Notes: generated by a model from the letters alone, not told the origin. DNA of 64,000 bases from Bacteroidales bacterium (GCA_003249955.1 QKHS01000043.1:1-64000); one strand, 5' to 3'; counted from the first letter of the stretch, positions 19,157 through 27,136 are shown. Made by a program: numbers and translations.

Positions 19157-19313
19157 CTATGCCTAACAAATTGTATATGGCAGGGGGGGGGGGGTAGCGG
19201 TCTGACTTGTTAGACCTTTCGCCCACTTTCCTGCGGGTCTGACACGATTTCTTCCAGAAATCCCGCCCGACCACATACAAGTGACCGTTACCACACATTA
19301 AAAAATCCGACAT
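19157..19313 (+). repeat. attC-like palindromic site with a 13-base G run
   Basis: It begins with GCCTAAC (19160-19166), an exact RYYYAAC core. TTGTATATGG (19170-19179) pairs with CCACATACAA (19271-19280) in 9 of 10 positions. Inside are a GGTCT/AGACC hairpin (19199-19216) and a GCGGG/CCCGC pair. A GTTACCA at 19287-19293 stands where the second core would be but fits GTTRRRY poorly. This is the layout of an integron recombination site with a long, paired middle. The G run at 19182-19194 is prone to slippage or miscounting. Confidence 0.5.
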
Positions 19314-20357
19314 ATGAACAAAAAGTATCAAATATTTGTGAGTTCAACTTACGAGGACCTAAAAGAAGAACGAGATTTAGTTATAGAAGCAATTCTCGAA
19401 ATGGGACACTTTCCTGTTGGTATGGAGATGTTTAGCACTGGTGATGAACAACAATGGGAATTAATAAAAAAACAAATAGACGATTGCGACTATTATGTTG
19501 TGATTTCAGCATTTCGATATGGTTCTTTGGATGGCGACATAAGTTATACCGAAAAAGAATATGATTATGCAAAATCAATTGGAGTCCCGACTCTTGGATT
19601 TGTTATAAATGAAGGAGTAAATTGGCCTGCTTCCAAGCTGGATAAAGACGCAGTAAAGGTTGAAAAGCTCAGCCTATTTAAAGATAAAATAAAGACAAAA
19701 CTTGTTAGCTATTGGAATGACAAAAACGACTTGTATAGGAAAGTATCGATTGCTTTAATGAAACAATTCAATACTAATCCAAGAATTGGATGGGTGAAAT
19801 CAATAGAATATAATTCTCCCGAAATATTAAGTGAAGTTTCAAGGCTAAGTAAGGAAAATTCAGAACTTAGAGAAAAGATTAATGGTTTTAAAATCAATGA
19901 AAAGAAGGAAGAGGCAGACCATATTGAAAACACACTTAATATTCTGAAAAACAATAAAAGAACTATTTCATTCTTCTATAAATTCGCGAGAGATTGGGAA
20001 AACCCCAAAGACTTTGAACTTTATAAAGTTTTCAATTTAATTGCACCAGAAATAATGATTGAAAACACAACCAATTATTGTATTGATTTTGTTGGAAGAA
20101 TGTTTAATCCTGACAATAAAAAGGAACTAAGGAACACTTATCCAATTCCGACGAATACAATGAAAAGGATTTTAGCAGATTTATCTGTATTAGATTTAAT
20201 TAAACCATCTGACAAGAAACATCAAATAAAAGACACAAATGAATATTGGAGTTTGACAGATTTTGGGAAAAAGGTTTACAAGATGATACGTCAAGAGATA
20301 ATGTTAAAATTATTGGATGAAAGTATTGATTCGACTCCAACTGATGAAAAAAAATAA
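19314..20357 (+). CDS. DUF4062 domain protein
   Basis: The protein has 347 residues. Residues 1-115 match DUF4062: YQIFVSSTYEDLKEERD, then MEMF, DYYVVISAFRYGS and SYTEKEYDYA. This domain is common at the N-terminus of proteins in defence and signalling islands and has a TIR/flavodoxin-like look. A coiled coil spans about residues 178-215. The C-terminal 100 residues contain a probable winged helix (NTMKRILADLSVLDLI, then YWSLTDFGKKVYKMI). It follows the nucleoside deoxyribosyltransferase-like gene across an attC-like site. It may be a sensor with a DNA-binding or protein-binding tail; the function is unproven. Confidence 0.8.
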   Translation: MNKKYQIFVSSTYEDLKEERDLVIEAILEMGHFPVGMEMFSTGDEQQWELIKKQIDDCDYYVVISAFRYGSLDGDISYTEKEYDYAKSIGVPTLGFVINEGVNWPASKLDKDAVKVEKLSLFKDKIKTKLVSYWNDKNDLYRKVSIALMKQFNTNPRIGWVKSIEYNSPEILSEVSRLSKENSELREKINGFKINEKKEEADHIENTLNILKNNKRTISFFYKFARDWENPKDFELYKVFNLIAPEIMIENTTNYCIDFVGRMFNPDNKKELRNTYPIPTNTMKRILADLSVLDLIKPSDKKHQIKDTNEYWSLTDFGKKVYKMIRQEIMLKLLDESIDSTPTDEKK

Positions 20358-20371
20358 CATGTGGTAATCAA

Positions 20372-20521
20372 GTAGCCCCCCCATCAGACAAACTGACGGG
20401 GAGAACCCTTCGATTTCCTCAGCAACCACCTCTCACAGTTCTGCTAAGCAAGGTCGAAGCACCACCGTACACTTCAGCTTTGTTCAGTGTAAACCAGACG
20501 GGTCACTTATACGATGAATAG
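20372..20521. repeat. Structured ~150-bp repeat, copy 1
   Basis: This sequence aligns end to end with 22032-22178 with roughly 85-90 percent identity by hand. Its ends pair (GTAGCCC near the left, GGGTCAC near the right). Internal hairpins include TACACT/AGTGTA (20468-20492), GAGA/TCTC, and a GCC..GGC-type first stem. It starts 14 bases after the stop codon of the DUF4062 gene. The conserved core followed by TATACGATGRATAG suggests a mobile structured element or recombination site. No protein frame is shared by both copies. Confidence 0.75.
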
Positions 20522-20569
20522 ATATTATTTTTTATTATAAATAATTAAAAATGATATAAAAAACAACAC

Positions 20570-20600
20570 TTGTACATGTAAATAGCATTTTATATCTTTG
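20570..20600 (+). promoter_or_regulatory. Promoter TTG-N20-TATCTTTG
   Basis: TTG at 20570-20572 and TATCTTTG at 20593-20600 with a 20-base spacer match the Bacteroidetes promoter consensus. The start codon at 20623 is 22 bases downstream, the same distance as at several other genes in this window. Confidence 0.65.
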
Positions 20601-20622
20601 TGTTTCAATAAAAAAGAGATTT

Positions 20623-20733
20623 ATGAAAAAAAACATCATTTTAACATTATTTATTGTTTCATTATTTGCCATTAGTTGTGAACAAGAAGAGACTACGCTA
20701 CAAAACAGCATAAATCACAACCAAGATATTTAA
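20623..20733 (+). CDS. Very short lipoprotein (36 residues), possibly a remnant
   Basis: The frame encodes a clear lipoprotein signal: MKK, a hydrophobic stretch, and lipobox F-A-I-S-C with Cys19. Only 17 residues follow the cysteine. It has a good promoter 22 bases upstream and lies 56 bases before the GLPGLI gene on the same strand. It may be a genuine small lipoprotein or the 5' end of a longer gene cut by a stop or deletion. No function can be read from it. Confidence 0.5.
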   Translation: MKKNIILTLFIVSLFAISCEQEETTLQNSINHNQDI

Positions 20734-20789
20734 ACCTTGATTTACATATCATTACACGACCTTAATCATTTATTCTAAAACACATAAAT

Positions 20790-21485
20790 ATGAAAAAATT
20801 AGTATTACTATGTTTATTTTATTGTTTTGCCATAACTATGTCAGCACAATATAAACAGATAACTTATTCTCATAATCTGTTATTTGAATACCCACAAGCA
20901 GGACACATAACGGAAACTAAATATATTTTCAAAGAAACGCAGGGTATGAGTTTAAATAATTTTAATAATTACAGCTTATATATTAATAAACCAAAAGAAC
21001 ATCAGATTTTTATTCCAATTACATTATTTGATAAAAAGAAAAAATCTTATAAGGAGTTGCTCCTTATTAGTGACACATTAAATAATGAATACAGCTTGCA
21101 CTATATTTATAATAAATGGAGTCCAATGTCTGATTACTTTGAAAATTTTGAATTATTGGAACAAAAAGAATCAGACTCCTCGAAAACAAAAAGAAAACTT
21201 ACGATCAAAAAGACAAATGAAACCCAGGTAATAAACGGATATGAGTGCAAATTATTTATCGTGTCTGAATATGGCAAGGAATATAACGCTTGGTGTACAA
21301 AAGAAATAAATTACAATTGGTTATTTAAAAATTTTATTTATGAATTACCTGGAACTGTAGTCAAAATTTACAGAAATGATAATATCGTTTTAGAATTAAA
21401 GAATATTGAAGAAATGAAATATCATGAAATCGTATTTCCTGCAGAATTTATGATACAGATTTTAAGTGAATGGGAAAACAAGTGA
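20790..21485 (+). CDS. GLPGLI family secreted protein
   Basis: The protein has 231 residues and a signal peptide (residues 1-19, cleavage after SAQ). The second half fits the GLPGLI family found in Bacteroidetes: INGYECKLFIVSEYGKEYNAW, a Trp-Thr/Cys-Lys-Glu-Ile segment, and Y-E-L-P-G-T-V-V in place of the name-giving motif, so the motif is degenerate. The function of the family is unknown; members are exported. It is probably transcribed with the short lipoprotein upstream. It lies between the two copies of the 150-bp repeat. Confidence 0.75.
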   Translation: MKKLVLLCLFYCFAITMSAQYKQITYSHNLLFEYPQAGHITETKYIFKETQGMSLNNFNNYSLYINKPKEHQIFIPITLFDKKKKSYKELLLISDTLNNEYSLHYIYNKWSPMSDYFENFELLEQKESDSSKTKRKLTIKKTNETQVINGYECKLFIVSEYGKEYNAWCTKEINYNWLFKNFIYELPGTVVKIYRNDNIVLELKNIEEMKYHEIVFPAEFMIQILSEWENK

Positions 21486-21602
21486 ACTGAACTTGTACAG
21501 AGATTGAAATGACTTCAGGCAAGCTTGATTCTGGTTGGATAAAGTGGAGAAGTATAATGAATTATTAATTGAATACTTTTTAACTATGTAAATAAATGAG
21601 CT

Positions 21603-22010
21603 ATGACAAAATATTCGTTTCATAAATTGATTCTCTTTTCATGCATTTTATTGGCTATATCATGCTCTGAAAAAGCTGATTATGATTTCATTATCACCAA
21701 CGAAACTGACTATCAAATTAATTCTTTTGTAATAGGTTCTGGTGATGATAGAATTGTTATAACTATTCAACCAAATGATACATCTGAAATAGTTACCTAT
21801 GAATTTGATGGTACATATTTTAATTTTACAGAGCCTCTTCTGACATTAATGGTTAAACAATATTCTGATTCAATTGGCACTTATGATTATAACACTGGTG
21901 GCGGGACATCGATTCCAGATTTAAAAGATGATAGTGTAAATAGAATTTATATAAAATTAGATGAAAAAAGTTCTGATTCAGATGTAATTTTTAAGATAGA
22001 AACTAATTAA
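21603..22010 (+). CDS. Small lipoprotein of unknown function
   Basis: The protein has 135 residues. The N-terminus is a lipoprotein signal with lipobox L-A-I-S-C (Cys21). The mature part is acidic and rich in Asp, Thr and Ile, with an alternating pattern that suggests beta strands; no family recognised. It sits 117 bases after the GLPGLI gene and ends 21 bases before the second copy of the 150-bp repeat, so it may be carried in the same cassette. Confidence 0.65.
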   Translation: MTKYSFHKLILFSCILLAISCSEKADYDFIITNETDYQINSFVIGSGDDRIVITIQPNDTSEIVTYEFDGTYFNFTEPLLTLMVKQYSDSIGTYDYNTGGGTSIPDLKDDSVNRIYIKLDEKSSDSDVIFKIETN

Positions 22011-22031
22011 AAACTACGCACAATTGATTAG

Positions 22032-22178
22032 GTAGCCCCGCCAGTAAAAACTGACAGGGAGAGCCCTTCGATTTCCTCAGGAACCACCTCTCACTGTTCT
22101 TCTGGCAAGGTAGAAGCACCACCGTACACTTCGGCTTAGTTCAGTGTAAACCAGGCGGGTCACATATACGATGGATAG
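22032..22178. repeat. Structured ~150-bp repeat, copy 2
   Basis: Second copy of the element at 20372-20521, in the same orientation and 1660 bases further on. The ends pair more fully here (GCCCCGCC at 22035-22042 with GGCGGGTC at 22154-22161). Differences from copy 1 include apparent paired changes in the terminal stem, which would suggest selection on structure. As with copy 1, it begins about 20 bases after a stop codon. Confidence 0.75.
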
Positions 22179-22317
22179 TGGCATAACCTGCCATTCTTTA
22201 ATTTTCTGATATACTGTAATTTTACTTAACTTTGCATCGTTTCTTTTGTTTTATCCGCGGGTAAAAAATATGCATCCGAAACCGGAATTTTAAATTAATT
22301 CAAATGATATTATTTGC
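22179..22317 (+). promoter_or_regulatory. Leader of the secreted phosphatase gene with TAACTTTG element
   Basis: TAACTTTG at 22227-22234 matches the -7 consensus TAnnTTTG. No good TTG lies at the right distance upstream. The start codon is 84 bases further on. Nothing else recognised. Confidence 0.35.
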
Positions 22318-23481
22318 ATGAAAACATATATTGTAATCTTTCTTTTTTTGCTAAGCTCTTATTCATTGCTATCACAAACTTTAAATCTCCCCTCTTTTGG
22401 TTCAGATTCTACCCTTGAAGTTGTTACCTGGAATATTGAGAGCTTTCCAAAAAACGGGGAAGCAACATTTGATTATATTGTTGATATTGTTCAGGCATTA
22501 GATGTTGATATTATTGCATTTCAGGAAGTTAGCGATACTACTGCTTTTAAACAAATGATGAATAATTTACCGGAATACGGATATTCTTTCAGATTAAATT
22601 ATTATGTAGGCCTTGCATATATTTATAAAACAGAGTCTGTACAAATTAACAATATTTACGAAATCTACAATTCATATCAATATTGGAGTACTTTTCCGAG
22701 AGCCCCGTTTGTAATGGATTTTAATTACCGGAATCAGAGATTTATCATTATTAATAATCATTTAAAGTGTTGTGGCGACGGAGTTATAGACTATAGCGAT
22801 TCTGACGATGAGGAAAACAAAAGATACAATGCAGTGAATTTACTCAGAAGCTATATTGATTCTTATCTTTCAGGTAACAATGTTTTTGTTGTTGGCGATT
22901 TTAATGACGAAATTACTGATGAAACTCAAAATAATGTTTTCAGGTCTTTTATTAACTATCCTGATGATTTTTTGTTTGCCGATATGGGAATTGCACAGTC
23001 GAACAGCTCGGACTGGTCTTATCCTGCATGGCCATCACATCTCGACCATATTTTAATTACAAATGAATTGTTTAATGATTTTCAAAATCCTGATTCCGAT
23101 ATTCAAACTCAAAAAATTGATCAATATTTGACAAATGGCTGGTATGAATATTCAGAAAATGTCTCTGATCACAGACCTGTTGCAATTAAGTTGAAGACAA
23201 GCTATAATTCAGGTTTTGAGTCAGCAAAACAAGATGTAAATGATTTTTATATTTTCCCTAATCCTGCCGGTTCCGGTGCGGAGTTCACATTTGAAACCGC
23301 CATCGGAAATTCACGCGTAGAAATTTACAATGCCGCGGGTCAGTTAAAAGATTTTATCAATCTTAAATCCGGGCAAACAAGTGCAATGTGGAATTGCAGT
23401 AATTTGCAATCCGGTGTTTATTTTGCAAAACTTATAAATGGAAACATTACGGGGCTTTACTGTAAAATAATAAAATTGTAA
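22318..23481 (+). CDS. Secreted endonuclease/exonuclease/phosphatase protein with T9SS sorting domain
   Basis: The protein has 387 residues with a signal peptide ending at L-L-S-Q. Residues 33-300 form an endonuclease/exonuclease/phosphatase fold: E-V-V-T-W-N-I-E, A-F-Q-E-V, V-V-G-D-F-N-D, L-D-H-I and S-D-H-R-P, covering the metal and catalytic positions of the DNase I-like superfamily. The C-terminal 80 residues (YIFPNPAGSG ... GVYFAKLING) are a type A T9SS sorting domain, so the protein is exported across the outer membrane and anchored or released. Substrate could be DNA, RNA or a phosphoester; it cannot be decided by sequence reading alone. Confidence 0.88.
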   Translation: MKTYIVIFLFLLSSYSLLSQTLNLPSFGSDSTLEVVTWNIESFPKNGEATFDYIVDIVQALDVDIIAFQEVSDTTAFKQMMNNLPEYGYSFRLNYYVGLAYIYKTESVQINNIYEIYNSYQYWSTFPRAPFVMDFNYRNQRFIIINNHLKCCGDGVIDYSDSDDEENKRYNAVNLLRSYIDSYLSGNNVFVVGDFNDEITDETQNNVFRSFINYPDDFLFADMGIAQSNSSDWSYPAWPSHLDHILITNELFNDFQNPDSDIQTQKIDQYLTNGWYEYSENVSDHRPVAIKLKTSYNSGFESAKQDVNDFYIFPNPAGSGAEFTFETAIGNSRVEIYNAAGQLKDFINLKSGQTSAMWNCSNLQSGVYFAKLINGNITGLYCKIIKL

Positions 23482-23751
23482 AAAATCTGTAATCCCGGAT
23501 TTAATGCTTTTCGACCTCTCCCCCAAAAAATCTCTCAATTATTTTTCCTGACTTTATGGAATATTAATATGTCAACCGCCAACCACACACTGAGCTCTTC
23601 CGTCTTGTTTGGTGAGCAAAGACGAACCATCCGTCTTCTTCCTTCCCCCTATGTCATTAGTATAAAATCACTGTTAAAATTATTTTTTGGTAAAGTGTTT
23701 GCTTTGCAAGAGGCAGTTTTTTTATTTATTTCGCAACATAAAACATTAACA

Positions 23752-24447
23752 ATGAAGATTTTACTTTTCTTACTTTCAGCAACATTACTTTTCTCAGTAA
23801 CTTGTTTAAAAGCACAAACTGATTTCGAGCCATACTTTATCTACCAGAAAGGTTCAAAAATTAAAATCGAACATTTCAACTCAAGATCCATTCCTCAGGG
23901 CTACAGCATTTATACAGTTGAGGATGTAAACGAAACCGATTCTATGAGTTACATTACTTTTAAAGTAGAGACTCTTGATAAATACCAACGTCCTTTGCAT
24001 TCTCAAAATTTTAATGCTAAATTTCACGAAGGCGAGATATCCATTGAAAAACTGATTATGATTCCGGTTGACACTCTGGCAACAATTGAAGAAGAAAATT
24101 ATCAGATTGAAGGGAAAGATTTTGTAATTCCTGCATTTCTCGGTAACGGAATAAATCTGGCATCTGCATGGGTTGAGCTTTCTGTTAATGGCAGCACTGC
24201 ATATAAAGTGTCTGAATATAGCCGGGTCGTTGACAATTTTGAGCAAATCAAAACCGGAATAGGAGAATTTGAGGCATGTGTAATTTCAAGTAAACTGGAG
24301 TCTGTATTAGGTGAAACAGAATTACTTACTGTTTATACATATTATTCAAAAGGTATCGGGCCTGTAAGAACCGACTATTTTAACACAAAACGGAAAATGG
24401 TCAGATATTCAGAAATTGTTGAGATTGAAATTCCTGGGAAATCATAA
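23752..24447 (+). CDS. Secreted protein of unknown function
   Basis: About 231 residues from the ATG at 23752. That start gives an immediate signal peptide (MKILLFLLSATLLF, cleavage near KAQ); an in-frame ATG at 23569 would add 61 residues with no signal and is rejected. The mature protein is mainly beta, with repeated patterns such as Y-F-I-Y-Q-K-G-S-K-I and a C-terminal YYSKGIGPVRTDYF. This pattern resembles exported DUF3108-like or TapB-like proteins that form barrels, but the match is weak. A bidirectional terminator follows the stop codon. Confidence 0.72.
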   Translation: MKILLFLLSATLLFSVTCLKAQTDFEPYFIYQKGSKIKIEHFNSRSIPQGYSIYTVEDVNETDSMSYITFKVETLDKYQRPLHSQNFNAKFHEGEISIEKLIMIPVDTLATIEEENYQIEGKDFVIPAFLGNGINLASAWVELSVNGSTAYKVSEYSRVVDNFEQIKTGIGEFEACVISSKLESVLGETELLTVYTYYSKGIGPVRTDYFNTKRKMVRYSEIVEIEIPGKS

Positions 24448-24448
24448 A

Positions 24449-24478
24449 AAAAGAGGCTGTAAAATCACAACCTCTTTC
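24449..24478. terminator. Bidirectional terminator between convergent genes
   Basis: AAAGAGG (24450-24456) pairs with CCTCTTT (24471-24477), extended by TGT/ACA around a short loop. The A run on the left and T run on the right let it serve both the gene ending at 24447 and the minus-strand gene ending at 24487. Confidence 0.7.
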
Positions 24479-24486
24479 GCTCAATC

Positions 24487-25689
24487 CTATCTTTTTCTGA
24501 ACATGTCAAATATCCCTCCTTTTTTCTTTTCAGGCTTTTCCGGCAATTTCACATTCTTATCGGCAGCCATAGCCTGTAATCTGTCCTGATATTGAAAATA
24601 AACCATTTCTGAATTTATTTTTCCGGCCAAAGCTTCATATTTAGCCGTAATTTCATCAGCACGTTTATCCGGAAGATAGTAAAAAACTTTATTCTGTTCA
24701 CTTAGCAAAATATCATCAATACTTCGGTCAGACAATATTTCATTAAACAAGAGTTCCCTTATTACATCTATATTCTGAGGATCAAGAGTTTGCTTTATTC
24801 TTCCCATAGAATCAAGATTAACCGGAACCAAAAGCCAGATTTTCATCCACTCATCGTTAACAATATAGTCAAAGTCCCATCCAAATGTGTTTTTTATAAA
24901 TTCATATGTCTTTTTTGCTGCATCACGTTGGGCTACAAGTCCCAATAAGTCGGACTGAGGACTCTGCCAGCTTCTGAATTTTATTTTACAGTTTGAATAC
25001 CCCATTACTGCCCCGCTAAGAATTATCGACGCTGTCATTTTTGACATAAACCGGTAGTTAAACTGCTGATTTTCCTGAATTGCAACATCTGTAAGATAAG
25101 TTAGTTCTTCGTCACAGGTCGAATCCCTGCAAACTTTAATAAGGTTTGTAAATTGCTTTACAATTCCCTCGTTAAAAACATCTGTTGCCTCAAGTATAGG
25201 TTCATAAATATCCTGAAAATCTTCAGAAACAATTTTCCATAGCATCTTTTCATTTTCGAGGATTATATTCATTTCTATTAAATCATCAGTACGTCCGGCA
25301 ACATCAAAAATGTTTTCATAAGCTTTCTCTGCTCTTTTACGATAACCTGCATTTTTAACGGCTTCATATGATGCTTTATACTGATCCAGAAACTCTTTTA
25401 CAGTCGGCAATTTATTTGCCGAAGCCTGTGCTGTTTCATTACCACCTGCCATTCCTGACGATGCCGCAGGCGGAGCCGATGCTCTTGCAATAAGGTCAGA
25501 ATACCTATCCTGCAAACCACCGGACGAAAATCCGGTCATAAAATCCATTATGTCAGAAGATTTTTCGCCCAATGCATCAACTTCCGCTTTAAAATTCTCA
25601 ATTTCTGCTTTTAAACTGTCATCACTAATTGTAAAAGCGCTGAATACTCCGGTGTAACCGGATATTGTTTGTTTAATAATTGAATCCAT
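24487..25689 (-). CDS. Helical protein of unknown function, 400 residues
   Basis: I do not recognise this protein. It has no clear signal peptide or membrane segment, is mainly alpha helical, and contains a low-complexity Ala/Ser/Gly stretch near residues 66-92 and a basic C-terminus (KPEKKKGGIFDMFRKR). A hydrophobic patch near residues 215-230 (ASIILSGAVMGYS) could be a buried helix. It begins three bases after the stop of the next gene upstream (25692-26492), so the two are probably one operon. The pair is bounded by a terminator and the divergent tRNA gene. Confidence 0.7.
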   Translation of the reverse strand: MDSIIKQTISGYTGVFSAFTISDDSLKAEIENFKAEVDALGEKSSDIMDFMTGFSSGGLQDRYSDLIARASAPPAASSGMAGGNETAQASANKLPTVKEFLDQYKASYEAVKNAGYRKRAEKAYENIFDVAGRTDDLIEMNIILENEKMLWKIVSEDFQDIYEPILEATDVFNEGIVKQFTNLIKVCRDSTCDEELTYLTDVAIQENQQFNYRFMSKMTASIILSGAVMGYSNCKIKFRSWQSPQSDLLGLVAQRDAAKKTYEFIKNTFGWDFDYIVNDEWMKIWLLVPVNLDSMGRIKQTLDPQNIDVIRELLFNEILSDRSIDDILLSEQNKVFYYLPDKRADEITAKYEALAGKINSEMVYFQYQDRLQAMAADKNVKLPEKPEKKKGGIFDMFRKR

Positions 25690-25691
25690 AA

Positions 25692-26492
25692 TTAAAATTC
25701 CTCCTGTTCATTAGACATAAATTCGTATTTACCACTAATATCAGCAGGTGGAACTGCCATAAAAACAGAACGCTTTGTTTTTGCATTTTCGCTGCGGCCA
25801 ATCTCCTGAATCTGCGATTTTTTATCTTTTAATATGCCCCATGCTATTTCCGCAATTTCGTTAAAATTCTGAATTTCACTTTTATCTGCCTCATATTTTG
25901 TAACAAAAGATTCAACCTCTGAAACAAAAATCATATAATCAGCATCTGACAAAATAATGTGATGTCTGAAATACTTGTCCCCGGAAACACTTCTGAAATC
26001 AGTTCCAAGACTATTCAGTTTATTATAATTTTCACGTATGCTTTCCAAAGAGGATTTGTACAATAAATCAAAAACATTGGCAGATTTATGATTAAGGTAA
26101 TTATTATAAATCTCGTAAAATGCATTTAAGATATTGCTTTGTTTTGCCATAAAAGCCGAAACTTTGTCGCTATAACCTATCTCATACATTTTATTAAAAT
26201 CAGCTTTTACTTCATCATATCTGTCCTGATATATTTTTGCAAGCTCTTCAAAACCGTTAATCTGTGCTGCTTTTTTCAGAGCCATCATTTTGTCCATGTA
26301 CAAAGCCTGACCGGGCGATTCGTAATATCCCCCGCTTTTCATTTTTTGCTGAATTTCCTCATACGACGAACATGAAAGCACTAATTCTTTAATCTCTTTG
26401 TAAACCCTTAATTGATTCGGGGATTGTCCTGTCTTTGCAAATTTATCAATCAATAACTGATAATAATCTGCAGTTCTTTTAATTCTATCCAT
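25692..26492 (-). CDS. Helical protein of unknown function, 266 residues
   Basis: First gene of a two-gene operon with 24487-25689. No family recognised. The protein is rich in Tyr, Lys and Glu, with long amphipathic helices throughout and no signal peptide. The last 30 residues are more polar and may be disordered (SVFMAVPPADISGKYEF). The similar helical character of the two proteins suggests they could form a complex. Start chosen at the first ATG, 94 bases from the divergent tRNA. Confidence 0.7.
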   Translation of the reverse strand: MDRIKRTADYYQLLIDKFAKTGQSPNQLRVYKEIKELVLSCSSYEEIQQKMKSGGYYESPGQALYMDKMMALKKAAQINGFEELAKIYQDRYDEVKADFNKMYEIGYSDKVSAFMAKQSNILNAFYEIYNNYLNHKSANVFDLLYKSSLESIRENYNKLNSLGTDFRSVSGDKYFRHHIILSDADYMIFVSEVESFVTKYEADKSEIQNFNEIAEIAWGILKDKKSQIQEIGRSENAKTKRSVFMAVPPADISGKYEFMSNEQEEF

Positions 26493-26585
26493 CTCTTAAA
26501 TTTGGTTGATTTGTAAATAATTTGATAAAGTTAAAAAAAAATGTTTATGATTTAAAAATTTAAATTATTTTTGCATCTCCAAAAT

Positions 26586-26669
26586 GCCCAGATGGTGAAA
26601 TTGGTAGACACGCCAGCTTGAGGGGCTGGTGTCCGTACGGATGTGCAAGTTCGAGTCTTGTTCTGGGCA
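26586..26669 (+). tRNA. tRNA-Leu (anticodon GAG)
   Basis: A class II tRNA of 84 bases. The acceptor arms GCCCAGA (26586-26592) and TCTGGGC (26662-26668) pair fully, with discriminator A at 26669. The anticodon stem CCAGC/GCTGG encloses the loop TTGAGGG, giving anticodon GAG for Leu CUC/CUU. A long variable arm and TTCGAGTC T-loop are present. CCA is not encoded. Confidence 0.97.
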
Positions 26670-26670
26670 C

Positions 26671-26705
26671 AAAAAAACTCCTGATGTTTTTCAGGAGTTT
26701 TTTTA
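26671..26705 (+). terminator. Terminator after tRNA-Leu
   Basis: AAAAACTCCTGA and TCAGGAGTTTTTT form a stem of about 12 bp around a short T-rich loop, immediately after the tRNA, ending in a T run. Confidence 0.85.
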
Positions 26706-26716
26706 TTCTATAAATT

Positions 26717-27136
26717 TTGATCCGATCAAAGAGATTGGATCAAGCAATATTTCTGGAGGATTACACAAATCCAGGAATAAAAATATTTCATTTAAAAATA
26801 GACACTAAAATATTTCTTATTTGTCTTTTTCTTTTGTCATTGCCACAAAAGAAACAAAAAGGCTAGGGAAAACAAAGCTTCCCCCCGCCTCAATCAAAAC
26901 AACAGAATTGTAAGGCAACCCTGCCTAAAACAAAGTTCCATCACACATTCCATTAAAACTTTGTTTTAGAGAATGACATAATAATGTCAGCTTGCCACAA
27001 TTCTGGTTGTTTTGATTTTCACCTCCGGAGCTGGCCCGCAGTTTTCCCATGGCCTGCCCGCGTCGCTTTTCTGTACATTTATTGCTATTATTTTTTTTGA
27101 CGCAGCCCTCAGAAATTTTGCTTGATCCGATCAAAG
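26717..27136. mobile_element. Foldback (MITE-like) palindromic element, about 420 bp
   Basis: The outer boundaries are 15-bp repeats TTGATCCGATCAAAG (26717-26731 and 27122-27136). Just inside, 26737-26755 is inverted at 27111-27129 with one mismatch in 19. A second nested inverted pair surrounds ATCAAAACAAC (about 26892-26920 against 26994-27020), and a third is CTAAAACAAAGT/ACTTTGTTTTAG (about 26928 and 26957). The whole element can therefore fold into a long hairpin. It has no transposase gene and its right end reaches into the last codons of the adjacent protease gene. Non-autonomous mobility is inferred from structure. Confidence 0.7.

Noticed and set aside
20372-22178. Assigning the 150-bp repeats to group II intron ends or IscB/TnpB guide RNA
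   Set aside because: Some stems look suggestive on the minus strand, but I could not find a convincing domain V, a reverse transcriptase, or an IscB/TnpB gene, so the class was left open.
23569-23751. N-terminal extension of the secreted protein at 23752
   Set aside because: The added residues precede a complete signal peptide and would prevent export, so the internal ATG is favoured.
26925-27134. Minus-strand frame of 69 codons within the foldback element
   Set aside because: It lies in the nested palindromes and shows no signal or motif; the frame is explained by the repeat structure.
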